Assembly: GCA_029212885.1 (NCBI GenBank)
Contig: JARGPC010000011.1
Span: forward strand, 1-64,000
Length of the DNA stretch: 64,000 bases
Direction: 5' to 3'
Origin: Coxiellaceae bacterium
Lineage (GTDB): Bacteria > Pseudomonadota > Gammaproteobacteria > Coxiellales > Coxiellaceae
In this document: one piece after another, positions 15,958 to 25,526 of the stretch
Layout of the letters: each line of letters opens with the position of its first letter
Position numbering within the stretch: position 1 is the first letter of the stretch
Program-made: the position numbers and the translations under genes
The notes under the pieces: model-generated
Told to the model about the DNA's origin: nothing
Database searches by the model: none
The model's input: only the letters and a program-made list of their open reading frames with translations

Positions 15958-17325
15958 TTAAGTCAGCTCAAGGTACCGGCGTAGTTGCCAGTCAGTGATT
16001 TGCTTGCTGGCTTCTAGCGCTTCCCATTCACGCGTGGTGGCGTAGTCATCTATTAACATATCACCAAATAATTCACGCGCAGCTTTGGATTGTCGTAGTG
16101 CTTGAGCGGCGTCATGTAAGTTGGTCGGTAAATTGGGGTTGCCATGATCTTGTTCATACGCATTGCCTTCGATAGCGGCGCTGGGTTCGAGTTGATGTTC
16201 GATACCATATAAACCCGAGGCTAAGGCGACAGCAATGCTGAAATACGGATTACAATCAGCGCCGGGTACGCGGTATTCAACGCGCTGTGCTTTGGCTGAA
16301 CCAGTGATGGCCCGCAAGGCGCAGGTGCGGTTGTCGATTCCCCAGGTGGCAGCGGTAGGTGCCCAGAAGCCTGGCACTAGGCGGGTAAATGAATTCACAT
16401 TCGGCGCAATGAACGCCATTAATTCTGGCATTAATTGCTGTTGGCCAGCAATAAAATGACGCATGGTTTTGCTGATGGTGTTGGGTTGGTCTTTATCAAA
16501 GAATGCGGGATTGTTATCGAGGTCAAGCAATGATACATGGGTATGACCGCCTTGACCTTGGTATTCTGTACTCCATTTTGCCATAAAGCTAAAGCATAAT
16601 TCTAAGCGTTGCGCATAGGCCTTGCTAAAAGTTTTAAACAGTGCAGCTTTATCGCCGGCTTTGAGTGCATCGTCATATATAATGGCAGCTTCTAAAAATC
16701 CAGGGCCTTCTTCGCTGTGCAAACCGTCTAATGAAAAATCCATTGCATCACACAGATCCATTAAGCCGGTATGCAATTCAGATTCGGTGACGCTGCGTAA
16801 CACCGAATAGCCGCAGTTAGCGGTGGTGAACGGTGTGGGATTAATGAATGATTTATTGTTTAAGCTGCGTGGTGTTTCTTCGAATGCTGTGAATTCATAT
16901 TCAACACTGGCTTTGGCTATAAAGCCCATGTCTTCGGCTTTTTTGACGACGCGTTTTAGTATTTGGCGGGGACAAATGCTGTCGTTGGGTGACGCCATTT
17001 CGGTTAAGAAAAATAATGTATGTTCTTCAAATGGGATATGGCGACAAGAGTTAGTAACGATTTCTAATTTGCTATCAGCAAAGCCACTATGCCAGCCGGT
17101 GCATTGTAAGTCTGGGATCATATCGTCTTGTAGGCTGCAGCCAATAATGCCATCGTAAAATCCCATGCCATTTTTAAGTGCTGATAGGCACTTGTCGATG
17201 GAAATCAATTTGCCACGCATTAAGCCATTAAAGTCAGAATAACCCACACGAATGCGTCGGATGCGATGTTGGTCAATATATTGCTCGAATTGTTCGATGA
17301 AGTTGCTATCCGCTGCGTTGGTCAT
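15958..17325 (-). CDS. Glutamine-synthetase family ligase (gamma-glutamylpolyamine synthetase-like)
   Basis: 455 residues from ATG 17325. I prefer this start to one 19 codons upstream because GGGAGA lies eight bases before it. Motifs include GYSDFNGLMRGKLI (N-terminal beta-Grasp), YEFTAFEETPRSL, GQGGHTHVSLLDLDNN (ATP/metal His) and PNVNSFTRLVPGFWAPTAA, followed by the active-site NRTCALR. It belongs to the PuuA/GlnA3-like class rather than assimilatory GlnA. The likely reaction is ATP-dependent gamma-glutamylation of an amine, making it available to oxidation and to an ALDH such as the one at 12365. The two are separated by the kinase-like gene, so joint function is only suggested. Confidence 0.82.
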   Translation of the reverse strand: MTNAADSNFIEQFEQYIDQHRIRRIRVGYSDFNGLMRGKLISIDKCLSALKNGMGFYDGIIGCSLQDDMIPDLQCTGWHSGFADSKLEIVTNSCRHIPFEEHTLFFLTEMASPNDSICPRQILKRVVKKAEDMGFIAKASVEYEFTAFEETPRSLNNKSFINPTPFTTANCGYSVLRSVTESELHTGLMDLCDAMDFSLDGLHSEEGPGFLEAAIIYDDALKAGDKAALFKTFSKAYAQRLELCFSFMAKWSTEYQGQGGHTHVSLLDLDNNPAFFDKDQPNTISKTMRHFIAGQQQLMPELMAFIAPNVNSFTRLVPGFWAPTAATWGIDNRTCALRAITGSAKAQRVEYRVPGADCNPYFSIAVALASGLYGIEHQLEPSAAIEGNAYEQDHGNPNLPTNLHDAAQALRQSKAARELFGDMLIDDYATTREWEALEASKQITDWQLRRYLELT

Positions 17326-17423
17326 TAATTGTCTCCCGAAGAATGTATACAGATTGTAGCTTACTCGTGGAATTAGGTACAATAAACCATGCGTAATTCG
17401 GATTCATCGATGGAGTGATAGCA

Positions 17424-18242
17424 ATGCGATCCTGGGTAAAAAAATTTAACCAATTCTGGTCGATGGCGTTGGGCCATAAATCAGTGGGATTGACTAAGCA
17501 TCGCACAAATATTGTTTTATGTGTTCTGGTGGTGGTTAATGTGGTGGCTATTGTATTGGCCACTTCGAATGACCTGTATCCGTGGGTGTATCAAACGATT
17601 TATATCACTAACTTTACCATTACCGTGTTGTTTGCAGTTGAGTATTTTTTGCGCTGGATTTACAGTGGCATTAAGCCTGTACGCTATTTGATCAGCTTCG
17701 CTTCAATTATTGATATTATTTCTATCTTCCCTGCATTGATTGCCTATTTAATGGGATGGGATTTGACCCATTTAATGGTGTTTCGTTTATTACGCTTATA
17801 TAAGTTTTTTCGCATTACCAAAACCATGCAATTATTTAATTCGGTGATGATTCGCAGTTATAAAAAACTCGGCTTTGCTTTTTTGATTTTATTTGTGGTT
17901 ACGATAATAGATTCGACCTTAATCTATTATGCTGAAAATGCGGCACAGCCACACAAGTTTTCCAGTATCATCGCGACCATGTGGTGGGTAATATCGGCGT
18001 TAACCACTGCTGGTTATGTGCCGATTGATCCAATCACTACTTGGGGTAAAATATTAGGTTCATGCACGGTGATTATTGGTGTCGCGTTATTTGCTATTCC
18101 TGCTGGTATTATTTCTGCTGGCTTTATTGAAGAATATAAAATTCAACGCCGCCAATATGCGGCTCAATCACATAAATCAAAAGATCGTACGTTGCTAGAT
18201 CAAATTGAAGAAGAAATCGATAAAGATATTCGCAATTTATAG
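17424..18242 (+). CDS. Voltage-gated-type ion channel with atypical selectivity filter
   Basis: 272 residues, six-transmembrane layout: S1 about 28-46, S2 about 60-80, S3 about 88-110, S4 voltage sensor VFRLLRLYKFFRI (119-131, charges every third residue), S5 about 150-170, pore and S6 about 180-235. The filter reads TTAGYVP (194-200) where K+ channels have T-V-G-Y-G-D, so the last glycine is replaced by valine. S6 ends PAGIISAGFIEE as in bacterial Kv channels. ATG 17424 follows GGAG at eight bases; a GTG three codons upstream is less likely. It is divergent from the GS-like gene. Selectivity may be relaxed or non-potassium. Confidence 0.8.
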   Translation: MRSWVKKFNQFWSMALGHKSVGLTKHRTNIVLCVLVVVNVVAIVLATSNDLYPWVYQTIYITNFTITVLFAVEYFLRWIYSGIKPVRYLISFASIIDIISIFPALIAYLMGWDLTHLMVFRLLRLYKFFRITKTMQLFNSVMIRSYKKLGFAFLILFVVTIIDSTLIYYAENAAQPHKFSSIIATMWWVISALTTAGYVPIDPITTWGKILGSCTVIIGVALFAIPAGIISAGFIEEYKIQRRQYAAQSHKSKDRTLLDQIEEEIDKDIRNL

Positions 18243-18473
18243 TTAATTATTTACTCTTTGCGCCGCAAGGATTTTCTTGAAATTATGTTGCAGGTTCTAT
18301 ACGATAGTGAGTCGTTTACTGGCGGGAGTTTGCCAAGGTGCAGAAGTGTGTTGTTGATAAAACAATAGATAAGCGTTTGGTTTACCAGGCGCCCCAGTTT
18401 TTTCTTCTTTCGCCTGAGCAAACTTTGGGTGATGGTGCTCAATCATTGGATGAGTGTAAGTGCGGAGCACTAT

Positions 18474-19844
18474 ATGTGTAGACTATATTATATAGCACTT
18501 CGATGTATTCTTATTATATTTTTAAACACGCCGCTGATTTTATTGGCGCATCAGCCTGCTTATAATTTGCATGATATTTTGAAGTTGGTGCCGGCAAATA
18601 GCCATGCGGCTGCCGGCATCACTATCACTGGTAGCGGTGGGACTATCCGTTATGTTAGAGCGTACTTTTATTCGGATAGTAGTTGTGCAAGTGGCTTGTT
18701 AGCTAGTGGGTCAATCGTGGATAATCAAACAGGCTTTGCATTTACTGTAGGTCAAACAATAAAACTGTCGGGAGCAGCGGCTTATCAATTGATTACCTCG
18801 CAACAGCTTAGCGCAAATGACATCGCTAGTATTAGCTGTATGAAGCTCATTTATACAGAAGGTAACGAGTCATCAGAAGGCGTTGATTGCCAAACTTTTA
18901 GTAACTATACTTGTTCAGATTCAAGCTGTTCAACTACTTCAGGCGCACAATCTACAGCTTGGAAAGTTAACCCGAGTATTTGTGCCCCGATGCACTTATA
19001 TGTTGCGCGGTGGACGGACAACTTAGTATCTAAGTGTGACATTGACTCTGCTACTGGTGCACTTTCAAATTGTACAACTACCGGTTCTGAGTTTAAGAGG
19101 CCTGCTTATGTTGCATTGAATAATGGTTATGCATATTCGACAGACTCATCAGCTGATCGTAATATTCATAAGTTTACAGTGGCGTTGTCTACTGGTGCGC
19201 TTAGTGATGTAAAAACCACAACTGATGTAACCTCTAATGCTTTTAAAGCTACAGTAGATAGGGGGCTTTTATACGTACCTAATTTTGATGGCGCAAGCAA
19301 TGGTAGGATCACAGAGTGTGATATAACAGCAAGCGATGGCGCAAACAGTGGGGATATTGGCAGTTGTGCACAAACAGCGGTGTCTTTCACTGACCCTATC
19401 GCTGTAAAAATTAATGTGAACCATGCTTATATTGCAGATTTTGATGATAATGACGTACATGTTTGTGGCTTAAATAGTGATGGCACCATTAATACTAGTG
19501 ATTGTATACCATATTCAATTGATACGGGTGGTGGTGACACGGCAGGCATTACATTTCACTATGGTTTTGCTTATATCCCGATGACAGGTGACGGAACGAT
19601 TCAAACGTGTGATGTAAATACAACGACCGGTGCGTTAAGTAACTGCGGTGTGGTAGTGGTGACGGGGCAGGCGCTATCGGCACCAAGATCAATTGTTTTC
19701 TATAAAACGCATGCCTACGTTGCGAATTTGAATGCTAATACGGTTAATCAATGTGAAGTATTACCGAGTAGTACTAATGCGATAGATTGCCCCGTTCTCC
19801 AGGGCACTCCTGTGAATGCCCCCTATGGACTTTCTATCTACTAG
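18474..19844 (+). CDS. Secreted beta-propeller-like repeat protein
   Basis: 456 residues. The start is taken at ATG 18474 (CGGAG upstream), giving a signal peptide CILIIFLNTPLILLAHQ; a start 15 codons upstream would bury it. The C-terminal 300 residues hold blade-like repeats of 45-50 residues built on C(D/E)xxxxTGALSNC with following AYVAN/AYIADF strands, as in YncE/lactonase-type seven-bladed propellers. The repeats carry a Cys pair in each full unit, suited to disulfides outside the cytoplasm. The N-terminal 130 residues (SGSGGTIRYVRAYFYSDSSC) may be a separate beta-sandwich. Function unknown. Shares a bidirectional terminator with the next gene. Confidence 0.7.
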   Translation: MCRLYYIALRCILIIFLNTPLILLAHQPAYNLHDILKLVPANSHAAAGITITGSGGTIRYVRAYFYSDSSCASGLLASGSIVDNQTGFAFTVGQTIKLSGAAAYQLITSQQLSANDIASISCMKLIYTEGNESSEGVDCQTFSNYTCSDSSCSTTSGAQSTAWKVNPSICAPMHLYVARWTDNLVSKCDIDSATGALSNCTTTGSEFKRPAYVALNNGYAYSTDSSADRNIHKFTVALSTGALSDVKTTTDVTSNAFKATVDRGLLYVPNFDGASNGRITECDITASDGANSGDIGSCAQTAVSFTDPIAVKINVNHAYIADFDDNDVHVCGLNSDGTINTSDCIPYSIDTGGGDTAGITFHYGFAYIPMTGDGTIQTCDVNTTTGALSNCGVVVVTGQALSAPRSIVFYKTHAYVANLNANTVNQCEVLPSSTNAIDCPVLQGTPVNAPYGLSIY

Positions 19845-19984
19845 CCAATGAATTTAATGTATACTTGTGCAGGTTTCGTTGTTTTTCTATGGTGTAGACT
19901 TCATTCTGCTAGATCACTATGTGATTAAGTCAGCTGAGACGAGTTATAGTTGTGGTTTTGTTTAGGCTTCTGTAGTGATTGAAT

Positions 19985-20013
19985 GAAAAAAGCCTCCCTA
20001 TGGGAGGCTTTTT
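19985..20013. terminator. Bidirectional Rho-independent terminator
   Basis: aaaaaagcctccc (19985-19998 region) pairs with gggaggcttttt (to 20013) around a short TAT loop. There is an A-run on one side and a T-run on the other, so it works in both directions. It sits between the converging propeller gene and the 1083-residue secreted protein gene. Confidence 0.88.
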
Positions 20014-20037
20014 GGGATTGTTAGGGCTTGAAGTTAA

Positions 20038-23000
20038 TTAACTAGAAGGCGTACTAAAAGTTGTTTTTTGTAGTGTTGCCACACCATTCCATGCGTTTTG
20101 GATAAGATCCCGGTTCTTTTGTGTGTTGTAGAAAGGATCAAATGGAAAAGCTTTAGTGTTTGGAGTAGCGGCTCTTGGATCATGTGGGTTAAATTGATGC
20201 CCACCGACATACCAAGGTTCTTGAATCGACAAGTTATAGTTGCCAGGTCCGGCAGCGGTGAAATAATCTTCACTGTCGTTAGGACCTGCTTGAGTATTTT
20301 GCAGTGCAAATAAACTGTAACCAATCATGCGTGGATCCATTTTATTATTCACCAGATAAGGTTTGTTATTGGCTTGCATATAACCTGTAGGTGAAGGGTA
20401 GGCGAGTGTGCCTTGACCAGTAGTATCGCTAGGGATACTGCGAATCAACATACATTTTGATAATGGGATTGGTTTGCCCGTAGGGCTGTTTCCGCAGGTG
20501 CTTAGCTGCGCGACAGAGAAAGATTTGCCATTTTCTTTTAATTGGTCAGAAGAGAATAAGCAGGTTGATAGTGCTTTGAATGCAGGATCTTTTAGATTAT
20601 TAGCCGCTAAAGCCGTGCTTAATTCGCTGTCATGACTGACTAACCATTGGTTGTTTAGCGGGTTGCCTTTAGCGTCAACACAGCTATTATGCGAGCCATC
20701 GACATTGGTTAGGACTAATCCGCCGCCTGCTTCAACAATATTATGACTGTGTTGGCCAACAGCGGTTGAAAAGTTAGGATTAAATAACTCTTGATAAGAG
20801 AAGTCAGTTGAAGACTCAGCAAAAGGCTGTGTTATTGAATAGTGACCATTAAAATCAATAAACGCTTGCTTGGTCGTCATGTTATAGGCGTTTGGTGAAT
20901 CGGCAATGGTATTCCATGCGGCTTCATTAGCGGCCATTGAATCAGCCATCGATAGGTTACACCAGCTGTAACGATGCACAGGATCACCATGACCTATGTC
21001 ACACGATTGATTATTATAAAATACATCGTTGTAAAGTGTGTTTTCATTCTGTTGGCTCATGCCGTCCAATAGGTAATCTTGTTGTGATGCGCGTGCAGCA
21101 CTGCTGCCAGCACCACCAACATCATAGGCTGAGACTAAGGCAACACCTAAAGGACCCATTGAGCCAATAATAGCTGGCTGGAATGCTTTGTCGGCAAACT
21201 CATAGTAAGCAAAGAATTTACCTTGATAAGCCAAACGATCACTGATCAGTTTAAAGAAGGGTGAGAAGTCAGGGGCGGTACCTTTTTCTAAGTCGAGATT
21301 AATGCCGGCGATGGATGCTGAGGCACTGCCATCGGAATTAATATTAACGTAGTTGTTCATGATAGAGTTCACCACCATCTCACGTTGTTCGAAGTTATAG
21401 GTATTAAAGTCAGCGCTGACAGGGTTGCTAAAAGTTAAGTCAGGTGACACATTAATCTTATTGGTTTCGGCATTGGTCAAAAGTTGTGGCAACCATTTTT
21501 TAGGATCACCAAGGCCATTAACAATAGCTGTACTGTCGCTGATTTGGTTTTTTACATTCGTTTTGGTGGAATTCAAAATCCAGTAATTGTTGTCATCCAT
21601 ATATTGTGGACCAGCCGATTCCAGTGCTAGCACATTCACAGGTGCGTCACCTTTTAGTGCGTTATTGTTGGCGTAGTTAATGTCGCCAATATAACTTTTA
21701 TAGGTGTTGTAGAAAGCAGATGGGTTTCTTAATAAGTTGGCATTGGTATAGCTATACATCAGTGTTAATGGTTGGTTACCATTGACCGTTTCTAATAACG
21801 GCTTACCTTTGTTTGCATTTATATAGAAAGTAAAATAGGCTTTTTCGGTAGCGTCACCATTTTTCGCGGTTGCAACCAGATTGACTTGGTAGATATGCCC
21901 AGCTTGTAATTTACCACTTGATTTAAGTACGCCTGCTGAATCAACGGTTAAGCCATAATCTTTTAGGGTGCCATGCGCTACTGTATTTAATGCGCTGATA
22001 TCTGTAACCGCTCCATTTGCATACTTTGATGTTGAGGAGGGTGTAATATCTTTGGCGGCTTGACCCGTAACGCGCGCATCATCACCAAAGAATGTAATGC
22101 CTTTATTACCTGTCGCTGGGTCGCTAACATAATTATGTAAATCGATACCTTGTGCAACTTGCGCAGGTGTTAATTGAAAATAGTTGGTACCTGTAACAAC
22201 ACCTTGATGACTAATGTATTTGTTAACTAATTCAGGTGCTGATAACGCACGTAAACCATTATTAATCAGTAATGGAATGGTTCTTGAGTTACCGTTGTTA
22301 TCGGCAACTTTAATGGCGCACTGTTGAATATTGCTGTCATCTTGATTGGCGGTATTGTTGTAAGTAGTGCAGCCATCTTTGCTTAGGTTATTAAATTGGG
22401 CAGCAGTAACGGGCGCATTGATCGAAACTAAGCTGCCATTGAGGCCAAAATTTTGTTTAATGCTGCTAGGTGCGCTTGTAATGTTTAATGATAGCTTGGT
22501 GTGTGGCGCTGGCGGTGGGTAGTAACCACTGACATCGATAAGGTCATTGATTTGTAGGTTGGGGTAATCTTCACCCACATTAATTTGTCGGTAAGGAGTT
22601 TTACTAACATCACCACCGGTCACTTTGACGGGCGTTTCAATGGTTAGTGCTTTTTTTACATCGCCCGCAGAAGCAGCGATTTGAATGGATTCGGTATCAC
22701 TGATAACACCTGCAAATCCGCTGAGTGTTGCAGTGCCTTTGCCGTCTGTTACGCTTAAATGGCTTAATTTACCGCGGCCATTGATGACAGCTGCGCTGTA
22801 AGTAATGGTATCGCCAGAGGTGTCTTTTGCATCGGCAGCAAAAGTGACTGTGCCGTTACCTGTGGCACCATTGACTGATGCGGAGGCGTTGGGGTTAGAC
22901 CAGGTAATCTTTGCGTTGGGATTAGAGGCTGAATAAGTACAAGTAGGTGCTGATGCGGTTCCCGCAATGGTAAATACGCCCGTGTCGGGAATTATTGACT

Positions 23001-23289
23001 CCCCCCATTTGGTGACACAAATGGCGGATGAATCACCCGCTGGGGTAATTTGCACATATACATTTTTACCACCGCTTTCAACCCATTGTGATGCGGACAA
23101 AGTGCTAGAGCTTCCTGATCCTATAGAAACCGCGCCTGGAGGCGGCTTTAAAGCAGGGTTATTATTAGCGACAGTAACTTGTGCTTTTTTTAAGTTATTG
23201 ATAATGGTGAGTGAATTGCCTGCCCAAATGGTGGGTGTAGTAGCTAGCAACGCAGCAGCTGTAATAAGACTGTATCCAGTGATTTTCAT
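20038..23289 (-). CDS. Large secreted multidomain protein with GH18-like catalytic motif
   Basis: 1083 residues. Signal peptide MKITGYSLITAAALLATTPTIWA. Residues about 24-115 form a first beta domain with a Cys pair, about 120-220 an Ig-like domain, and about 225-490 further beta-sandwich domains (cadherin/Ig-like edges such as GKLQAGHIYQVNLVATAKNG). From about 505 a mixed alpha/beta region begins with the segment AGINLDLEKG (661-670), resembling the DxxDxDxE strand of family 18 glycoside hydrolases and related TIM barrels. The last 350 residues contain several Cys. A secreted glycan-acting enzyme is possible; the GH18 call is weak because only one motif is seen. Monocistronic, own terminator. 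Confidence 0.65.
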   Translation of the reverse strand: MKITGYSLITAAALLATTPTIWAGNSLTIINNLKKAQVTVANNNPALKPPPGAVSIGSGSSSTLSASQWVESGGKNVYVQITPAGDSSAICVTKWGESIIPDTGVFTIAGTASAPTCTYSASNPNAKITWSNPNASASVNGATGNGTVTFAADAKDTSGDTITYSAAVINGRGKLSHLSVTDGKGTATLSGFAGVISDTESIQIAASAGDVKKALTIETPVKVTGGDVSKTPYRQINVGEDYPNLQINDLIDVSGYYPPPAPHTKLSLNITSAPSSIKQNFGLNGSLVSINAPVTAAQFNNLSKDGCTTYNNTANQDDSNIQQCAIKVADNNGNSRTIPLLINNGLRALSAPELVNKYISHQGVVTGTNYFQLTPAQVAQGIDLHNYVSDPATGNKGITFFGDDARVTGQAAKDITPSSTSKYANGAVTDISALNTVAHGTLKDYGLTVDSAGVLKSSGKLQAGHIYQVNLVATAKNGDATEKAYFTFYINANKGKPLLETVNGNQPLTLMYSYTNANLLRNPSAFYNTYKSYIGDINYANNNALKGDAPVNVLALESAGPQYMDDNNYWILNSTKTNVKNQISDSTAIVNGLGDPKKWLPQLLTNAETNKINVSPDLTFSNPVSADFNTYNFEQREMVVNSIMNNYVNINSDGSASASIAGINLDLEKGTAPDFSPFFKLISDRLAYQGKFFAYYEFADKAFQPAIIGSMGPLGVALVSAYDVGGAGSSAARASQQDYLLDGMSQQNENTLYNDVFYNNQSCDIGHGDPVHRYSWCNLSMADSMAANEAAWNTIADSPNAYNMTTKQAFIDFNGHYSITQPFAESSTDFSYQELFNPNFSTAVGQHSHNIVEAGGGLVLTNVDGSHNSCVDAKGNPLNNQWLVSHDSELSTALAANNLKDPAFKALSTCLFSSDQLKENGKSFSVAQLSTCGNSPTGKPIPLSKCMLIRSIPSDTTGQGTLAYPSPTGYMQANNKPYLVNNKMDPRMIGYSLFALQNTQAGPNDSEDYFTAAGPGNYNLSIQEPWYVGGHQFNPHDPRAATPNTKAFPFDPFYNTQKNRDLIQNAWNGVATLQKTTFSTPSS

Positions 23290-23629
23290 GTTTACCTCAA
23301 ACGCATTTTAACAACCCAGTGAGTTGGTGGAGAGATTACTTAATGTCCGTGATATGAGTAATAACCGTTGACTACATATTACTGTAGAAAGATTAGGTGA
23401 GGCTTAAGTGATACTAGTGGAGTAGTTATTACTAGAATTACTAATTTATGTGGTACTCATTGATGATCTTGATTATTCTGCACTGAGTGACTTAGCTTGT
23501 TGCATTGTGTTACGTCAGCGAGACTGAATGTTCAGTACTACTAGAACATAAGGCTCTCTTAATATCTATTCATTACAATACCTATCAATTGAGATTAAGC
23601 ATTTAGAAAAATTACTTTTTAAGCGACTT
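23290..23629. other. Intergenic region, no gene recognised
   Basis: 340 AT-rich bases upstream of the 1083-residue secreted protein gene, presumably holding its promoter. Short tactag/ctagta-like inverted pieces occur around 23410-23440, but I see no convincing operator, RNA gene or repeat family A/B. From 23552 the plus frame of the following ORF is already open. Confidence 0.5.
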
Positions 23630-24046
23630 GTGCATTTGACAGCTGTAGTTGAGGCTTTCTTGCGTGCTAATATACCTGCGGAGCTGAAACAGGCGATTGT
23701 GCATTGTAATAAAGCATTATTTGAAAGCTACGTCGTTGATCGTAGGTTGAGGCCGCCAATAGCCAGAACACAGTTAGCTGTATTGGGTTATTTGGCTGAA
23801 ATCCCTATGCCGCGAATGTGTTTGCCTATGCTTTGCGATGGTGTTGAAAAATTGACAGCGAAGCGCCGACAGATCGAAGCATTAAGGGGTTGCGTAAATC
23901 TTCCGGCTGCAGCCTGTATTTTCGATCATATGGGGGATATCGTAGATTTGGCACCTGCAACAGCTTTAGCTAAAAAATTAAACACTTGGCCTATGACGCT
24001 TACACCGCCGGATTACCGTGTAGTGATTAACGCATCGACGGTTTAG
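23630..24046 (+). CDS. Hypothetical protein, start uncertain
   Basis: 138 residues from GTG 23630; unknown family. The frame is open back to 23552 without any ATG, GTG or TTG. The extra residues (SIEIKHLEKLLFKR) look coding, so the true N-terminus may have been lost or an unusual start is used. The composition is helical with several Cys and a PPDYRVV tail. No signal peptide. It stands alone between two minus-strand genes and converges on the POT transporter. A gene remnant is as likely as an intact gene. Confidence 0.4.
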   Translation: MHLTAVVEAFLRANIPAELKQAIVHCNKALFESYVVDRRLRPPIARTQLAVLGYLAEIPMPRMCLPMLCDGVEKLTAKRRQIEALRGCVNLPAAACIFDHMGDIVDLAPATALAKKLNTWPMTLTPPDYRVVINASTV

Positions 24047-24053
24047 CAATTAT

Positions 24054-25526
24054 TTAAGTGGTGGATGGCTTTGTGTCCAGTGCTTTGGCTTGTGAGGTTT
24101 GCTCGTTATCAGAATCAATTAGGCGTCGTAATAATGGTGCAATGGCGAATAATGCCATGCTAACCACAATTGCAAACCAGGCCAGTTCGGTAAAGGTTTG
24201 GCTGTAAGTCGGGTTGGTCACCAATGGGGATGTCACCGAGTGGTGGCCCAACATACGCTTGGATAATAAGCTCGATACCGTGGCGCTAACGCCGGTCAGC
24301 ATCAGCCAGGTACCCATCATAATGCCGCGCAATTTGGTCGGGGCAAGTTGGCCGACCATGGCATAACCAATAGGTGAAATAAATAATTCACCTAAGGTTA
24401 ATAAGGCATAACAGGCAACCGGCCAGTAAATCGGCACATACCCTTTGGGTCCTGCAAAGGCGATGCCGCACTTTAGCATAAACATCGCTATACCAATCAG
24501 TAGCAAAGCGGCTGAAAATTGAATTGGGATATTGACGTTAACGCCGCGGTGTCGTAAGCGCTGGAATACATGCGCCAGTAGTGGGCCACCGATAATAATA
24601 ATGATGCCATTGATATTTTCAAACCACTGCGGCGGAATCAAAAAGCCATTCAGTGTGCGGTCGACATTGCGTGCAATAAATAAGGTGAGACCCATTGGGA
24701 TAAGCTGATAAATCGCCCAAAATACCAGCGACGATACTGCCAAAATCATATAAGCCCACATTTTACGTCGTGCGTTTGCTGTCGGTTGTTTCAGTGCTAA
24801 ATAAACTAAAATGCCAGCCATAATAACGCCAGCGCTCATTACGACTTGGCCGCTAAAGCTGGAGTGGGCAAACATCCAGCGTAAGCCTAAAATTAATAAT
24901 ACAATAATGACAGCTGCTTTTAACATCTGCGATGTGGTTTTTTTGCAGTGCGTGAGGTGGGTATTTATGTCACGCAAGTTATACCAATTTAAGCCGACAA
25001 TCAGTAAAGCAAGCACATTACCAATCGCGCTCAAACCAAACAGTTCGCGATAGGCGTGATGAATTTGAAAGCTGCCAGCCATTGAAAAGCCAATAAAAAA
25101 GCCAACATTCATACCGCTGTAATTCCATAAAAAAGCGGTTTCGCGGCGGGTGTCATTGGGCTCGAATAGTTGCGTTAACATGCAATTAATGCAGGTGACA
25201 TTCACGCCAGCGCCGGTGAGGAAGAATGCTAACCCCCAATACAGCATATTAATGGAGTCCGCAGCAATCAGTCCGCAGCCAATAACAATGAGCACCATGC
25301 CGGTGCAAAATAGTGAACGGTAACTGAGGTAACGGCCGCCGGCGTATCCACCGAGCAGGTGTAATGCGTAATTGAAGGCTACAAAAGTAGCAATGATGCT
25401 GGTCGAAACGTCGTCACTGAGGTGCAGGGATTTAGTGGCATATAAAACCAAGGTCGAATACAACACGCTAAAGCTCAGCGTTGAAAATAGCTGAGTTAAT
25501 AATAGCGCTAAAGTGCCTTTAGGCAT
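24054..25526 (-). CDS. POT family peptide/H+ symporter-like transporter
   Basis: 490 residues from ATG 25526 with 12-14 hydrophobic segments. Family motifs include the first-helix region TLVLYATKSLHLSD, GGYAGGRYLSYRSL and FLWNYSGMNVGFFIGF, with GELFISPIGYAMVGQLAPTK near the C-terminus, all typical of PTR2/DtpA-like di/tripeptide transporters. The TM1 ExxER motif used for proton coupling is not recognisable (the segment reads QLFSTLS). The frame extends 69 codons upstream to 25733, but that stretch is polar and unlike the family, so I chose the Met that gives the usual length, although its ribosome site is poor. It would import peptides or a related solute. Confidence 0.8.
   Translation of the reverse strand: MPKGTLALLLTQLFSTLSFSVLYSTLVLYATKSLHLSDDVSTSIIATFVAFNYALHLLGGYAGGRYLSYRSLFCTGMVLIVIGCGLIAADSINMLYWGLAFFLTGAGVNVTCINCMLTQLFEPNDTRRETAFLWNYSGMNVGFFIGFSMAGSFQIHHAYRELFGLSAIGNVLALLIVGLNWYNLRDINTHLTHCKKTTSQMLKAAVIIVLLILGLRWMFAHSSFSGQVVMSAGVIMAGILVYLALKQPTANARRKMWAYMILAVSSLVFWAIYQLIPMGLTLFIARNVDRTLNGFLIPPQWFENINGIIIIIGGPLLAHVFQRLRHRGVNVNIPIQFSAALLLIGIAMFMLKCGIAFAGPKGYVPIYWPVACYALLTLGELFISPIGYAMVGQLAPTKLRGIMMGTWLMLTGVSATVSSLLSKRMLGHHSVTSPLVTNPTYSQTFTELAWFAIVVSMALFAIAPLLRRLIDSDNEQTSQAKALDTKPSTT

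Noticed and set aside
8998-17325. A standard Puu (gamma-glutamylputrescine) pathway
   Set aside because: Only the GS-like ligase, an ALDH and a generic class I amidotransferase are present. There is no PuuB oxidase, putrescine importer or PuuR, and Fe-ADH and M81 are not part of Puu, so I did not name the genes puu.
18251-18442. Minus-strand ORF of 63 codons in the gap before the propeller gene
   Set aside because: No ribosome site, low-complexity basic start, and composition unlike coding sequence; treated as chance.
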